Assembly: GCA_041394705.1 (NCBI GenBank)
Contig: JAWKHS010000028.1
Location: 1 to 64,000, forward strand
DNA: 64,000 nucleotides
From: Vicinamibacterales bacterium
GTDB taxonomy: Bacteria > Acidobacteriota > Vicinamibacteria > Vicinamibacterales > UBA2999
Reading direction: 5' to 3'
Part shown: positions 43,778 through 52,569 of the stretch, one piece after another
Layout of the letters: each line of letters begins with the position of its first letter
Numbering within the stretch: position 1 is the stretch's first letter
Notes under the pieces: generated by a model
Seen by the model: the letters and a program-made list of their open reading frames with translations, nothing else
The model's database searches: none
Told to the model about the DNA's origin: nothing
Translations under genes and position numbers: made by a program

Positions 43778-44421
43778 CGACGGTGGGCGTGCTCGGCGGC
43801 ACGTTCGACCCGGTGCACGTGGGCCACGTCGCCGTCGGCCAGCAGGCGCAGCGTGCGCTGGGCCTCGACGCGGTCCGCCTCGTCCCGTCACGGGTGCCGC
43901 CGCACCGGAGCGGCCCCAGGGCGTCCGGCTACCATCGCTTCACGATGGCGGCGCTCGTCGCGCTCGACCAGGACTCGTGGACGGTCTCCGACGCCGAGCT
44001 CCGGCGCGAGGGGCCGTCCTTCAGCTACGACACGCTGGCCGGCCTCGCGGCGGAGGGCCTCCAGCCGACGCAGATCTTCTTCCTGATCGGTGCCGACGCC
44101 TTCGCGGAAATTGCCACCTGGCACCGCTATCCCGCGGTGCTGGACCTGGCGCACTTCGTGGTGCTGGCGCGGCCCGGCACCGCGCTGGCGGCGCTCGGGG
44201 ACCGCGTGCCCGACCTGGCGCCGCGCATCATCGGCCTGGACGCCGCGCGCCACGGCGAGACGACGGGCATCGTGCTGGTGGACGCGGCGACGCCGGGCGT
44301 GTCGTCCACCGACATTCGCGAACGCGCGGCCAGGCGCGAACCGCTGGCCGGCTTGGTGACGGAGCCCGTGGAGCGGTACATTCGGCGGCACGGGCTGTAC
44401 GGTTCCGGCCCGCACTGGTAG
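43774..44421 (+). CDS. nadD: Nicotinate-mononucleotide adenylyltransferase
   Basis: 215 residues. GGTFDPVHVGHVAV contains the HxGH nucleotidyl-transfer site, and SSTDIRER is the second conserved motif. Makes nicotinate adenine dinucleotide in NAD synthesis. Overlaps obgE by four bases. Confidence 0.95.
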   Translation: MTTVGVLGGTFDPVHVGHVAVGQQAQRALGLDAVRLVPSRVPPHRSGPRASGYHRFTMAALVALDQDSWTVSDAELRREGPSFSYDTLAGLAAEGLQPTQIFFLIGADAFAEIATWHRYPAVLDLAHFVVLARPGTALAALGDRVPDLAPRIIGLDAARHGETTGIVLVDAATPGVSSTDIRERAARREPLAGLVTEPVERYIRRHGLYGSGPHW

Positions 44422-44430
44422 GTGCCTTGC

Positions 44431-44823
44431 ATGGCGAAGACGACGAGTGGACGAGCGAAGCGGACAAGGGTGCCCGCGGTCATCGTGGCCGCGGTGGACG
44501 CCATGCGCGAGAAGAAGGCCGACGACGTGGTGGCGCTGGATCTCCGGCAGTCCGACGCGTTCACCGATTACTTCCTCGTGTGCACGGGCCAGAACCGCCG
44601 CCAGGTGCAGGCCATCGCCGACGCCGTGGAAGCCGTCCTCAAGGCGAAGAAGCTCCGCCCGAGCCACGTGGAAGGGTACGACCGCGGGGAATGGGTGCTC
44701 CTGGACTACTTCGACTTCGTCGTGCACGTGTTCTCGCCCTCGGCGCGGGCGTTCTACGCACTCGAGCGCCTGTGGGGCAACGCCACGCCGCTGCCGCTGC
44801 CGGAATCCACACCGGCCGCCTGA
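44431..44823 (+). CDS. rsfS: Ribosomal silencing factor RsfS
   Basis: 130 residues. KADDVVALDLRQSDAFTDYFLVCTG and the end DYFDFVVHVFSP are the RsfS pattern. Binds L14 and blocks subunit joining when nutrients are short. Nine bases after nadD. Confidence 0.95.
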   Translation: MAKTTSGRAKRTRVPAVIVAAVDAMREKKADDVVALDLRQSDAFTDYFLVCTGQNRRQVQAIADAVEAVLKAKKLRPSHVEGYDRGEWVLLDYFDFVVHVFSPSARAFYALERLWGNATPLPLPESTPAA

Positions 44824-44871
44824 GCCTCCACCGCGCGCACCACGCCGCGGGCGCGCGGCGGCGGGGCGGCC

Positions 44872-45591
44872 GTGCTGATGCGGACGCTGCTCGACGGCGT
44901 GCTCGCCGCGCTGCTCGCGCCCACCTGCGCCGTCTGCGATGCCGTGCTCGAGCAGCCGCTCGACGGCGCGGCATGTCCCGCCTGCTGGGCCCGGATCGCC
45001 CGCTACACACCGCCGGTCTGCACACGCTGCGGTGATGCGCTGCCGCCCGTCGGCGGCGCGACGGCGTGCGCGCGGTGCTCGGTGGACCTCGGCCCGATCG
45101 CCGCGGCGCGTGCCCTCGGCCCGTTCGATGGCGCCCTGGCGGACCTCGTACACGCCTGCAAGTACGGACGCCGGCCGACGATCGCCGTGGGGCTCGGCCT
45201 GCGGATGCGGGAGCTGCTGCCGGCGGTCGCGCCCGGCGTCGATGTCCTCGTCCCGGTGCCGCTCCATCCGCGACGGGAGCGGGAGCGCGGCTTCAATCAG
45301 GCCGCGTGGCTCGCCCGCGGGATGGCGGCACCCGTGTGTCCCGCCCTGGTCCGCCCGGTGCCCACGCCGCCGCAGGCCGCAGCCACGGCGGCGGCACGGC
45401 AGGCCAACGTCCGCCACGCGTTCGCCTGCAGCCGGCGGGCCGGGGAGGTCACGGGCGCCGTCGTCGGGCTCGTGGACGACGTGCTGACCACGGGCGCGAC
45501 GCTGGTGGCGGCCGCCGAGACGCTGGCCGCGGCGCGGCCGCGGCGGATCGTCGCGCTCACAGCAGCGCGAGCCGCGTTCCGACCGCGCTGA
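44872..45591 (+). CDS. comF: ComF-family phosphoribosyltransferase-like protein
   Basis: 239 residues from GTG 44872 (ATG 44878 is also possible). Four CxxC pairs (C19/22, C35/38, C50/53, C66/69) form the zinc ribbon region. The PRPP-binding loop LVDDVLTTGATL is intact near residue 200. ComF proteins help DNA uptake in transformation. The 3' end overlaps the tmk 3' end on the other strand by 35 bases. Confidence 0.92.
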   Translation: MLMRTLLDGVLAALLAPTCAVCDAVLEQPLDGAACPACWARIARYTPPVCTRCGDALPPVGGATACARCSVDLGPIAAARALGPFDGALADLVHACKYGRRPTIAVGLGLRMRELLPAVAPGVDVLVPVPLHPRRERERGFNQAAWLARGMAAPVCPALVRPVPTPPQAAATAAARQANVRHAFACSRRAGEVTGAVVGLVDDVLTTGATLVAAAETLAAARPRRIVALTAARAAFRPR

Positions 45592-46150
45592 CGACGTCGG
45601 CGTGCACGTCGGCCGCGGGCCGGGCCCCGTCCAGGGCGAGCCAGCCCTGCCCCCCGGCCTGGCGGGTGTAGCTCTCGCGCACGCGGGACAGCAGCGGCAG
45701 GTCGCGCTCGAAGCGGTCGCGGGCCACCTGCTTGCGCGCGAGCGACGTCTCCGGCGCGATGTCGAGCAGGATCGTGAGGTCGGCCGTCGGCAGGTGCCGC
45801 TGCACGTCGGCCAGCCACGCCACGTCGAGTCCCTGGGCCTCGCCGTAGGCGAGGCTCGACGCCGCGTAGCGATCGGCGACCACGACGGCGCCCTCGTCGA
45901 GCCACGCGCGAATCCGCGGGGCGTACTCGTACCGGTTGGCGATGTAGAGCAGCTGCAGCACGTCCGGCCCGTACGGACGCCCGCCCTGCAGCGCCGCGCC
46001 GATTTCGGCGCCGATGGTGGTGGCGTAGTCGGGGAACGACAGCGTCCGCACCACGTGGCCCGCGCGGCCCAGCGCCGCCACGAGCGCCTCGGCCTGCGTC
46101 TGCTTGCCGCTCTGATCCAGGCCTTCGAAGGCGATGAGCCGGCCGCGCAC
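45557..46150 (-). CDS. tmk: Thymidylate kinase
   Basis: 197 residues from GTG 46150, which shares its G with the lysA stop codon. P-loop GLDQSGKQTQ (about 10-19) is an unusual variant (KQTQ, where most have KTTQ). DRYAASSLAYGEAQGLD carries the DRY/x motif. Phosphorylates dTMP. Convergent with comF and overlapping it. Confidence 0.9.
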   Translation of the reverse strand: MRGRLIAFEGLDQSGKQTQAEALVAALGRAGHVVRTLSFPDYATTIGAEIGAALQGGRPYGPDVLQLLYIANRYEYAPRIRAWLDEGAVVVADRYAASSLAYGEAQGLDVAWLADVQRHLPTADLTILLDIAPETSLARKQVARDRFERDLPLLSRVRESYTRQAGGQGWLALDGARPAADVHADVVSAVGTRLALL

Positions 46151-47397
46151 TAGGCCTCCAGCTGCAGCAGTTCGTCGAGCGTCTGGCGCCGGCGAATGGT
46201 CGTCCACGTGCCGCCGTCCACGAGCGCTTCGGGCGGCAGCGGGCGGCGCAGGTAGGTCGATCCCAGCGCGGCACCGTACGCGCCGACGTCGCGGATCGCC
46301 ACGAGGTCGCCCACCTCGAGCGGCGGCAGCGCGCGGTCGCGCGCGAAGCGGTCGGTGGACTCGCAGATCGGCCCGACCACGTCGCACGCGACGGGCAGGC
46401 CCGGACGCGGGTGCACCGCGTCGATCCGGTGGTAGGCGCCGTACAGGGCCGGACGCATCAGCTCGGTCATCCCGGCGTCGAGGACGACGAAGCGGCGCCC
46501 GCCGGGCACATGCTTCACGTCCACGACCGTGGACAGCAGCACGCCGGCCGGCCCCACGATCGAGCGCCCCGGCTCGATGACCAGTGTGAAATCGGTGTCG
46601 CCCGCGGCGTCCACGAGCGTCCGCACGTACGCGCCGGCGTCCGGCACCGGGCTCTCGTCGTAGGCGATGCCGAGGCCGCCGCCGAAGTCCACCTGTTCGA
46701 TCGGGATGCCGTCGGCTCTGAGCGCGCGCGCCAGCGAGATCGCCGCCTCGGCCGCACGGGCCAGCGGGGCGAGGCTCGTGATCTGCGAGCCGATGTGGAC
46801 GTGCACGCCGACCGGCACGAGGCCTTGCCGGCGGGCCATGTCCACGAACAGCCCGTGCGCGACCGCGATCGGCACGCCGAACTTGTTGTCACGCAGGCCG
46901 GTCGAGATGTGCGGGTGGCTCTCGGCGTCGATGTCCGGGTTCACGCGCAGGGCCACGCGGACCGTCGTCCCGTGCGCCACGGCGAGCTGATCGAGCCGCT
47001 CGAGCTCGCCCGGGGACTCGACGTTGATGGCGTGCACGCCCAGCGTGATGGCGCGCTCGAGCTCGGCCGATGACTTGCCGACGCCGGTGAAGACGATCTC
47101 CCGCGGCTCGAAGCCGCAGCGGAGCGCGACGTCCACCTCGCCCATCGAGTTCGCGTCCGCGTGACTGCCGAGCTCGCGGAGCAGCCGCACGATCGCCAGG
47201 GTGGAATTCGCCTTCAGCGCGTAGTGGATCGCGTGGCGCCGGGCGCCGAACGCGGTGTCCAGCGCGCGGTAGGCCGCCCGGATCGCGGCGGCACCGTAGA
47301 CGTAGCACGGGGTCCCGAGCGCCGCGGCCACGTCGGCGGCGGACACGCCGTCGATGGCCAGGCCGACGTCGGAATGGGAGGAACGCGGTGGGGTCAC
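46150..47397 (-). CDS. lysA: Diaminopimelate decarboxylase
   Basis: 415 residues from GTG 47397. PLP lysine lies in YALKANSTLAIV, HVHIGSQI and GGGLGI are typical, and the second active-site cysteine is in GPICESTDRF. Last step of lysine synthesis. Coupled to tmk by stop-start overlap, and divergent from an ECF sigma gene with 95 bases between. Confidence 0.95.
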   Translation of the reverse strand: MTPPRSSHSDVGLAIDGVSAADVAAALGTPCYVYGAAAIRAAYRALDTAFGARRHAIHYALKANSTLAIVRLLRELGSHADANSMGEVDVALRCGFEPREIVFTGVGKSSAELERAITLGVHAINVESPGELERLDQLAVAHGTTVRVALRVNPDIDAESHPHISTGLRDNKFGVPIAVAHGLFVDMARRQGLVPVGVHVHIGSQITSLAPLARAAEAAISLARALRADGIPIEQVDFGGGLGIAYDESPVPDAGAYVRTLVDAAGDTDFTLVIEPGRSIVGPAGVLLSTVVDVKHVPGGRRFVVLDAGMTELMRPALYGAYHRIDAVHPRPGLPVACDVVGPICESTDRFARDRALPPLEVGDLVAIRDVGAYGAALGSTYLRRPLPPEALVDGGTWTTIRRRQTLDELLQLEA

Positions 47398-47448
47398 GAC
47401 GGAGGCGGCGATGATACCGTGAAGCGAGGCCCGAATCGAGGCCGGGCC

Positions 47449-47474
47449 CCGGCCAACAGTGATATTCTGGCCGG
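47449..47474. promoter_or_regulatory. Inverted repeat in the lysA / sigma-factor divergent region
   Basis: CCGGCC (47449-47454) and GGCCGG (47469-47474) enclose 14 bases containing TATTCT, a possible -10. A candidate operator for either gene. No supporting second site. Confidence 0.25.
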
Positions 47475-47492
47475 CGTTCCGCCTTCCTGCCG

Positions 47493-48143
47493 ATGCCACC
47501 AGACGCCCCGTCGGTCGAGCCCGACGCCATCGATACGCTGATCCAGCGCTGTCTCGCGGGCGACCAGTCGGCATGGGACGAGATCGTGCGGATGAACCGC
47601 CGCCGCGTCTTCAACATCGCCTACAAGTTCACGGGCCGCCACGACCTCGCCGAGGACCTCACGCAGGACGTCTTCGTCAAGATCTTCAAGTCGTTGAACA
47701 CGTTCGACCGGCGGGCCAACTTCCAGACCTGGCTCGTGAGCGTGAGCCGCAACCTCTGCATCGACCACTACCGCAGCGTCCGCAAGGAGCGCGAGGCGAT
47801 CGACCGGGACGTGGACCCCGGGACGCTGGCGCCCGTGTCCCACACCACCAGCCCGTACCAGTCGCTCGAACAGCGCGACCGGGCCTCGCTCCTGCGCCGG
47901 GGCCTCGCCGAGCTGGCGCCGACGCTGCGGGAAGCCGTGCTGCTGCGGGATCTCCAGGAGCTGTCCTACCAGGAGATCGCCGACAGGCTCGGGCTGCCCG
48001 AAGGCACGGTGAAGTCCCGCATCAACCGCGGCCGGAACGAGCTGGCGCGGCAAATCAGCCGGATACGCGAAAGCGACGACAGGGCCGTCGCCGCGCGGAT
48101 GGCGGGCGGCGGCCCGGATTCCCGCCGAAGCGGAGTCGTGTGA
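47493..48143 (+). CDS. ECF-type RNA polymerase sigma factor
   Basis: 216 residues. Region 2 reads LAEDLTQDVFVKIFKSLNTF with the acidic AED (53-55), then NFQTWLVSVSRNLCIDHYRS. Region 4 reads LPEGTVKSRINRGRNELARQI. No anti-sigma gene follows. Instead an anti-anti-sigma-type STAS protein starts one base after the stop, which suggests a partner-switching partner elsewhere. First gene of a tight five-gene unit. Confidence 0.93.
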   Translation: MPPDAPSVEPDAIDTLIQRCLAGDQSAWDEIVRMNRRRVFNIAYKFTGRHDLAEDLTQDVFVKIFKSLNTFDRRANFQTWLVSVSRNLCIDHYRSVRKEREAIDRDVDPGTLAPVSHTTSPYQSLEQRDRASLLRRGLAELAPTLREAVLLRDLQELSYQEIADRLGLPEGTVKSRINRGRNELARQISRIRESDDRAVAARMAGGGPDSRRSGVV

Positions 48144-48144
48144 G

Positions 48145-48486
48145 ATGAACTTCAGCATCGACCGTTCGAACGACGTCGCGATCGTGCGCCTCGACGAGGC
48201 ACGCCTGATGTATCCACTGCTGGCCGAGTTCGCGGGCGCCGTCACGGGCCTGCTCGACGCCGGCGACCGCAAGGTCCTGCTCGATTTCACGAAGGTGACC
48301 TACGTGGACAGCGCGACCATCGGCTGCCTGATGGACCTGTACCGGCAGGCCAGCGGCAAGGGCGGTTCGCTGAAGCTGGCGGGCGTGCAGAAGCGCGTCG
48401 AGACGATGCTCACCATGACGGGCGCCCACAACTTCCTCGCCCTCCACGCCGACGAGGCGTCGGCGCTGGCCAGTTTCGGGGCCTGA
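48145..48486 (+). CDS. STAS-domain protein (anti-anti-sigma-type)
   Basis: 113 residues. The conserved helix reads VTYVDSATIGCLMDLYRQA, with serine 56 at the usual phosphorylation site. In partner switching, such proteins bind an anti-sigma kinase when unphosphorylated. No kinase or phosphatase is adjacent. Start lies one base after the sigma gene stop, and the next gene starts one base after this stop. Confidence 0.9.
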   Translation: MNFSIDRSNDVAIVRLDEARLMYPLLAEFAGAVTGLLDAGDRKVLLDFTKVTYVDSATIGCLMDLYRQASGKGGSLKLAGVQKRVETMLTMTGAHNFLALHADEASALASFGA

Positions 48487-48487
48487 C

Positions 48488-48757
48488 ATGCGCACGATCA
48501 CCACGAGCAAGGGCGTGACCATCGAGCTCGACGGCGACGTGCAGCTGGTGCTCGAGGCGCTGTTCAAGACCTTCTGGGACAACCCCGACGACTACTCGTA
48601 CGAGCACACCGTGAAGGAAGTGCAGCACGTGCTGGGGCAGCTCACCGACGACGAGGCGCGCCAGTACCTGGCCGAGGCCCTCGCCCTCTGCTACACCACC
48701 TACGAGAACGGCCGGCTCGACAGCGTGATGAAGAACCTCGACACGAAGGAACCCTGA
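48488..48757 (+). CDS. Small protein of unknown function in the sigma/STAS/radical-SAM unit
   Basis: 89 residues, no signal peptide, one cysteine. It starts with a beta hairpin-like MRTITTSKGVTIELDGD, followed by two amphipathic helices (QLVLEALFKTFWDNPDDYSY and onward) and an acidic, lysine-containing tail. I do not recognise the family. The position before a radical SAM gene could fit a substrate or accessory protein, but a RiPP precursor is doubtful because there is no obvious leader and core split. Confidence 0.75.
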   Translation: MRTITTSKGVTIELDGDVQLVLEALFKTFWDNPDDYSYEHTVKEVQHVLGQLTDDEARQYLAEALALCYTTYENGRLDSVMKNLDTKEP

Positions 48758-48770
48758 CGGCGGCTGCCCG

Positions 48771-50123
48771 ATGTCGCTCAACTACCTCGCCGAGCGGTTC
48801 ACCTGCGCCTGGCCCTGGTCCACGGCGATCCTCCTCTGCGACGGCCGGATCTCCTGCGGCTGTTCGGACCCCTACGGCAAGCGGATCATGGGCGATGCCC
48901 GGACGACCACGCTCGCCGACGTGTGGCGCGGGCCCCTCGCGACCGAGCTCCGCGAGGACATCAACACCGGCGGCTCGCCTTTCTGCGGCGACTGTCCCCT
49001 CAAGGAGCCCCTGGCTCCCGGGCAGGCGCCGCCCGTGCGCGACCTGAACGTCGGGCCCCTGCCGAACCGCCTCTACGTGGAGTGCACGGCCGCCTGCAAC
49101 ATCTCGTGCTTCCAGGCCTGCTGCGCGCCCGAGACGGGCATCACGCGCACCCGCCAGGCGGGCATGCTGGACTTCGACCTCTTCACGCGCGTCATCGACG
49201 AGGCGGGCCCGTCGCTCGTGCGGGTGGACTTCTTCAACTACGGCGAGGCCTTCCTCCACAAGCGCGCGGTGGAGATGTGCGAGTACATCAAGACGAAGTT
49301 CCCGCACATCTACCTCTACACGAGCACCAACGGCGGCGCCCTGAACGAGGAGCGGTCGCGGCGGCTCGTGCACTCGGGCATCGACGAGGTCACCTTCTCC
49401 ATCGACGGCGCCTCGCAGGCCGTGTACGAGAAGTACCGCCAGCGGGGCAAGTTCGACGTGGCCACGGCCAACCTCCGCGCCATGGCCGACGAGAAGGCGA
49501 AGCACGGCCGCGACGTGCCGCAGATCAACTGGCGCTACATCCTGTTCACCTGGAACGACTCGGACGAGGAGATGGAGCGCGCGCGGCGGCTCGCGCAGGA
49601 GTTCGGGGCCGATCGCCTCACCTGGGAGATCACCGATCACCCGGAGGACTCGTTCTCCCGCCGCTTCGCGCCCGGGACGGCCGACTTCGATCGCATCAAG
49701 TACGAGGTGTGGGACCACTCGGGCCTGGGCAACGCCATTCCCGGGGCCACGCCCCGGGCCGAGATCGCGGTGCAGGCGGTGGACGCCCTGTCGGGCCGCG
49801 CGGGCGACACCATCACGGTCGCCACGCACGTCACGAACCGTTCCACGCGGCCGTTCCGCAAGCTCGCCAGCTACGGCCGGCGACTGGTCCGGCTCGGCGC
49901 GCAGCTCTGCGCCGCCGATGGCACGCTCCTCAACCGCGACTACGCGCGCGCGTGGCTGCCGGACGACATCCCCGCGGGCGGCGCCGCCGACGTCCCGATC
50001 GAGGTGCCCCTGCCTGCGGACGCCGGACGGTACGCGCTGAAGTTCGATCTCGTGAGCGAGGGCATCGACTGGTTCGAGAAGGCCGGGTCGCCGACCACGA
50101 CGCGCGATCTGGTCGTCCTGTAG
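48771..50123 (+). CDS. Radical SAM protein with N-terminal SPASM/twitch-like module and C-terminal beta-sandwich
   Basis: 450 residues. Residues 10-78 look like a SPASM/twitch half-module (CAWPWSTAILLCDGRISCGC, then TLADVWRGPLATELRE and CGDC at 72-75), here before the radical SAM core rather than after it. The core motif is C109-NIS-C113-FQA-C117, spacing CX3CX3C where CX3CX2C is usual. A strand-helix pattern with FFNYGEAFLHKRA and VTFSIDGA follows. Residues 330-450 form a beta-sandwich (VATHVTNRSTRPF, with RYALKFDLVSEGIDWFEKAGS), reminiscent of Wzt C-terminal-type domains that bind polysaccharide. Substrate unknown. Fourth gene of the unit. Confidence 0.82.
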   Translation: MSLNYLAERFTCAWPWSTAILLCDGRISCGCSDPYGKRIMGDARTTTLADVWRGPLATELREDINTGGSPFCGDCPLKEPLAPGQAPPVRDLNVGPLPNRLYVECTAACNISCFQACCAPETGITRTRQAGMLDFDLFTRVIDEAGPSLVRVDFFNYGEAFLHKRAVEMCEYIKTKFPHIYLYTSTNGGALNEERSRRLVHSGIDEVTFSIDGASQAVYEKYRQRGKFDVATANLRAMADEKAKHGRDVPQINWRYILFTWNDSDEEMERARRLAQEFGADRLTWEITDHPEDSFSRRFAPGTADFDRIKYEVWDHSGLGNAIPGATPRAEIAVQAVDALSGRAGDTITVATHVTNRSTRPFRKLASYGRRLVRLGAQLCAADGTLLNRDYARAWLPDDIPAGGAADVPIEVPLPADAGRYALKFDLVSEGIDWFEKAGSPTTTRDLVVL

Positions 50124-50125
50124 GC

Positions 50126-50896
50126 GTGGCGGGCGGCACGAGCCTGCTGCTCTTCGGCGCGGGCGCCTGCGCCGGCGTCATGAACGCCGTGGCCGGGGGC
50201 GGATCCTTCCTGACGCTGCCGGCGCTGGTGTTCGCGGGGTTGCCGTCGGTGACGGCCAACGCCTCGTCCACCGTCGCGCTCGCGCCCGCCACCCTGGCGT
50301 CGGTGTGGGCATACATGAGCGGACCGCGCCGGACCGGCCTCGTCGATGTCGGCGGCGTCCCCATCATCAGGCTCATCGCGATGAGCGCCGCCGGGGGTCT
50401 CACCGGCGCCGTGCTGCTGCTCTCGACGCCCGTCCGTCTCTTCGACGGCATCCTGCCGTGGCTGCTGCTCCTGGCGACCTGTGCGTTCCTCTTCGGGGGA
50501 CGGGTGAGCGCCTACCTGCGGGAGCGTGCCCACGGTGGTCCCGCCGCCGTGCTGCCGCTCCAGTTCCTGGTGGGGATCTACGGCGGCTACTTCGGCGGCG
50601 CCGTCGGCATCATGGCACTGGCCGCCTGGTCGCTGGTCGACCGGCACGACCTGAAAGCCCTCCACCCCACACGGATGCTCACGGTGGCGGCCATGAACGT
50701 GATCGCCGTCGCCTACTTCGTCGCGCGGGGCGAGGTGCGCTGGCCCGAGACGCTCGCGATGCTCGTGGGCGCCGTGGCCGGGGGCTTCCTGGGCGGCCGC
50801 CTCGGCCAGCGGCTGCCGCCGACGGTCACCCGCTACATCATCCTGGGCGTGACCATCGGCACGACGCTCGTGTTCTTCCGCCGCGCCTACTTCTAG
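50126..50896 (+). CDS. TSUP-family permease (TauE/SafE type)
   Basis: 256 residues from GTG 50126, two bases after the radical SAM stop. About seven to eight hydrophobic spans in two similar halves: GAGACAGVMNAVAGGGSFLTLPAL in the first and GIYGGYFGGAVGIMALAAW in the second, as expected for TSUP. The family moves sulfite, sulfonates or other organosulfur anions. The substrate is unknown. Linked to the radical SAM gene by position. Confidence 0.88.
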   Translation: MAGGTSLLLFGAGACAGVMNAVAGGGSFLTLPALVFAGLPSVTANASSTVALAPATLASVWAYMSGPRRTGLVDVGGVPIIRLIAMSAAGGLTGAVLLLSTPVRLFDGILPWLLLLATCAFLFGGRVSAYLRERAHGGPAAVLPLQFLVGIYGGYFGGAVGIMALAAWSLVDRHDLKALHPTRMLTVAAMNVIAVAYFVARGEVRWPETLAMLVGAVAGGFLGGRLGQRLPPTVTRYIILGVTIGTTLVFFRRAYF

Positions 50897-50929
50897 GCCG
50901 GCCGCGGGCGAACGCGGCGAGGCCCGCGC

Positions 50930-52360
50930 CTACTTCTGACGCGGGTCGGCCAGGGCGACGCTGGGCCCGGACGCCCTCAGCGCTCCCAGCTCCGCCTCGA
51001 GTGCGGACAGACGCTCGGCCATCGCCGCACGCTCGTACTCCAGCCGCTGCACCTGCTTCAGGAGCAGGGTCGGCAGGACGTGGTACTGCACGGTCTCGAT
51101 CTGGCCGTCGGCGCTGCGGGACACCAGCTCCGGCAGCACCTCGTCCACCTCCTCGGCGATGAGCCCGTACTGCACGGGCGCCGAGCCGTCCGAGAACGGC
51201 GTCTTGTAGCGGAACTGCACGGGCCGGAGGTCCAGCACCTTGTCGCCGGCCGCGCCGAGGTCCTGGATGTCCTCCTTGAAGCGGCGCGACGAGTTGATGG
51301 TGCCCAGCTGTCCGTTCGAATCGACCACCACGGGCACCGCGTTGCCGATGCCCGTCTGGACGCCACGGATGCCGCCGATGAACGCCCGCTGCTGATTCGG
51401 CGATCCGAGGCGCGTCGTGTAGTTGTCGAGCGACGACGGCGACGTCGTACCGATGTAGATGTTGTAGTTCCCGCCGACCAGGCCGAAGCCCGCCTGCTGA
51501 CCGATGGCGATGTTGTTGCGGCCGAGCGACAGCTGGAGGAGCGCCTGGTCGCCGAGACCGACATTGGCGTCGCCGACGACGACGTGCGCCAGCGCGGAGC
51601 TCCCGACGGCCACGTTCGCCTTGTTGCTGCTGTTGTCGGTGAGCGCGTAGGAGCCGACCGCGACGTTCTCGCTGCCGTCGGCCATGCTCTTGAGAGCGTT
51701 GGCGCCCACGGCCGTGTTGTTCCGGCCCGTGGTCAGCCCGTTCATGGCGTTCTCGCCAACGGCCGTGGACATGACGCCGCCCGGGTGCGGCATGGCGTTC
51801 CTGCCGAGCCCGATGTTCGATCCGGACTGGACCACCTCGACGAGCTTCCGGATGGCGAGGTCGTCGATCTCGAGGTGCGGCGGCAGCTTCCCGCTCGTGG
51901 ACACGAATCGCAGGCCGGATCCGACGAACACGCCCGCCAGGGCCTGTCCGCCGGGTCGGGGTGAGCCGCCGGGCGACGACGCCGGACCGAAGACCAGCGT
52001 GCCGCGGTTGCCAGCCGTGTCGCGCCAGGGACCGCCGAGCGAACCGGGATCGATCGACGCGTCCACCGTGACGGGGATGCCATCGGGCGACGGCACGATC
52101 GTGAAGCCGAGGCCGATGGTTCCATCCGGGTTGAGGAACGCCGTCCCGTCGGTGGCCGCGAGTTTGCCGGCGCCGCACTGGTCGTCCACGCCGTCGAGCG
52201 CGTAGACGCCGCCCTGCCGGGTGATCGTGACCGTCACGACGTTGCAATACGGCTGCAATTGCCATGAAAACGTGCCCACCGCCTGGGCTTCGGCCTGAAC
52301 CGCGCCGGCCGCGAGCACGGCGACCACCCCGACGATGCCTGTGGGAAGCGAGCGAGCCAT
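50930..52360 (-). CDS. Secreted fibre-like protein with S74 intramolecular chaperone domain, paralogue 1
   Basis: 476 residues from MARSLPTG (AAAGG upstream), signal peptide. An N-terminal domain shared by all three paralogues (FSWQLQPYCNVVTVTIT to ALDGVDDQCG, two cysteines) is followed by YadA-like head repeats (STAVGENAMNG, NTAVGANAL, NVAVGSYAL and NVAVGSSAL, then NVGLGDQAL). The C-terminal endosialidase-chaperone type domain starts at NSSRRFKEDIQDL near residue 355, with YGLIAEEVDEVLPELV, then a coiled coil. S74 domains make trimers and cut themselves off. Encoded in a cellular context without phage genes. Confidence 0.85.
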   Translation of the reverse strand: MARSLPTGIVGVVAVLAAGAVQAEAQAVGTFSWQLQPYCNVVTVTITRQGGVYALDGVDDQCGAGKLAATDGTAFLNPDGTIGLGFTIVPSPDGIPVTVDASIDPGSLGGPWRDTAGNRGTLVFGPASSPGGSPRPGGQALAGVFVGSGLRFVSTSGKLPPHLEIDDLAIRKLVEVVQSGSNIGLGRNAMPHPGGVMSTAVGENAMNGLTTGRNNTAVGANALKSMADGSENVAVGSYALTDNSSNKANVAVGSSALAHVVVGDANVGLGDQALLQLSLGRNNIAIGQQAGFGLVGGNYNIYIGTTSPSSLDNYTTRLGSPNQQRAFIGGIRGVQTGIGNAVPVVVDSNGQLGTINSSRRFKEDIQDLGAAGDKVLDLRPVQFRYKTPFSDGSAPVQYGLIAEEVDEVLPELVSRSADGQIETVQYHVLPTLLLKQVQRLEYERAAMAERLSALEAELGALRASGPSVALADPRQK

Positions 52361-52384
52361 GACACACCTTTCCTTTGACGGCAT

Positions 52385-52569
52385 GCCGCCGCCGATACCG
52401 AGACAGGTCGAACGAGGAGAGCCGACGCTAGCGGTCCACGGAGAAGACGATCTCGCCGAGGTGCAGGTCGGTCTGGTTGCCGGCGGAGGACGTCCCGCTG
52501 ACGCCGCCCCGCCAGGGCGCCGTCCGCGGGTTCACCGAGCGTCCGCGGCCGGCCCAGCGGTGGACAGCC
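52385..52569. other. Spacer after the methyltransferase gene
   Basis: Separates the methyltransferase stop from the start of S74 paralogue 1, both leftward. A minus-strand reading ends VSGTSSAGNQTDLHLGEIVFSVDR before a TAG at about 52433, with no start, so it may be a remnant of a removed gene. Nothing else recognised. Confidence 0.3.

Noticed and set aside
48488..48757. The 89-residue protein as a RiPP precursor
   Set aside because: No leader/core split, no repeated or Cys-rich core, and the chain looks like a folded helical protein.
52426..52569. Possible gene remnant ending GNQTDLHLGEIVFSVDR on the minus strand
   Set aside because: The residues look protein-like, but no start, no upstream domain and no hit I can name. 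Kept only as a comment on the spacer.
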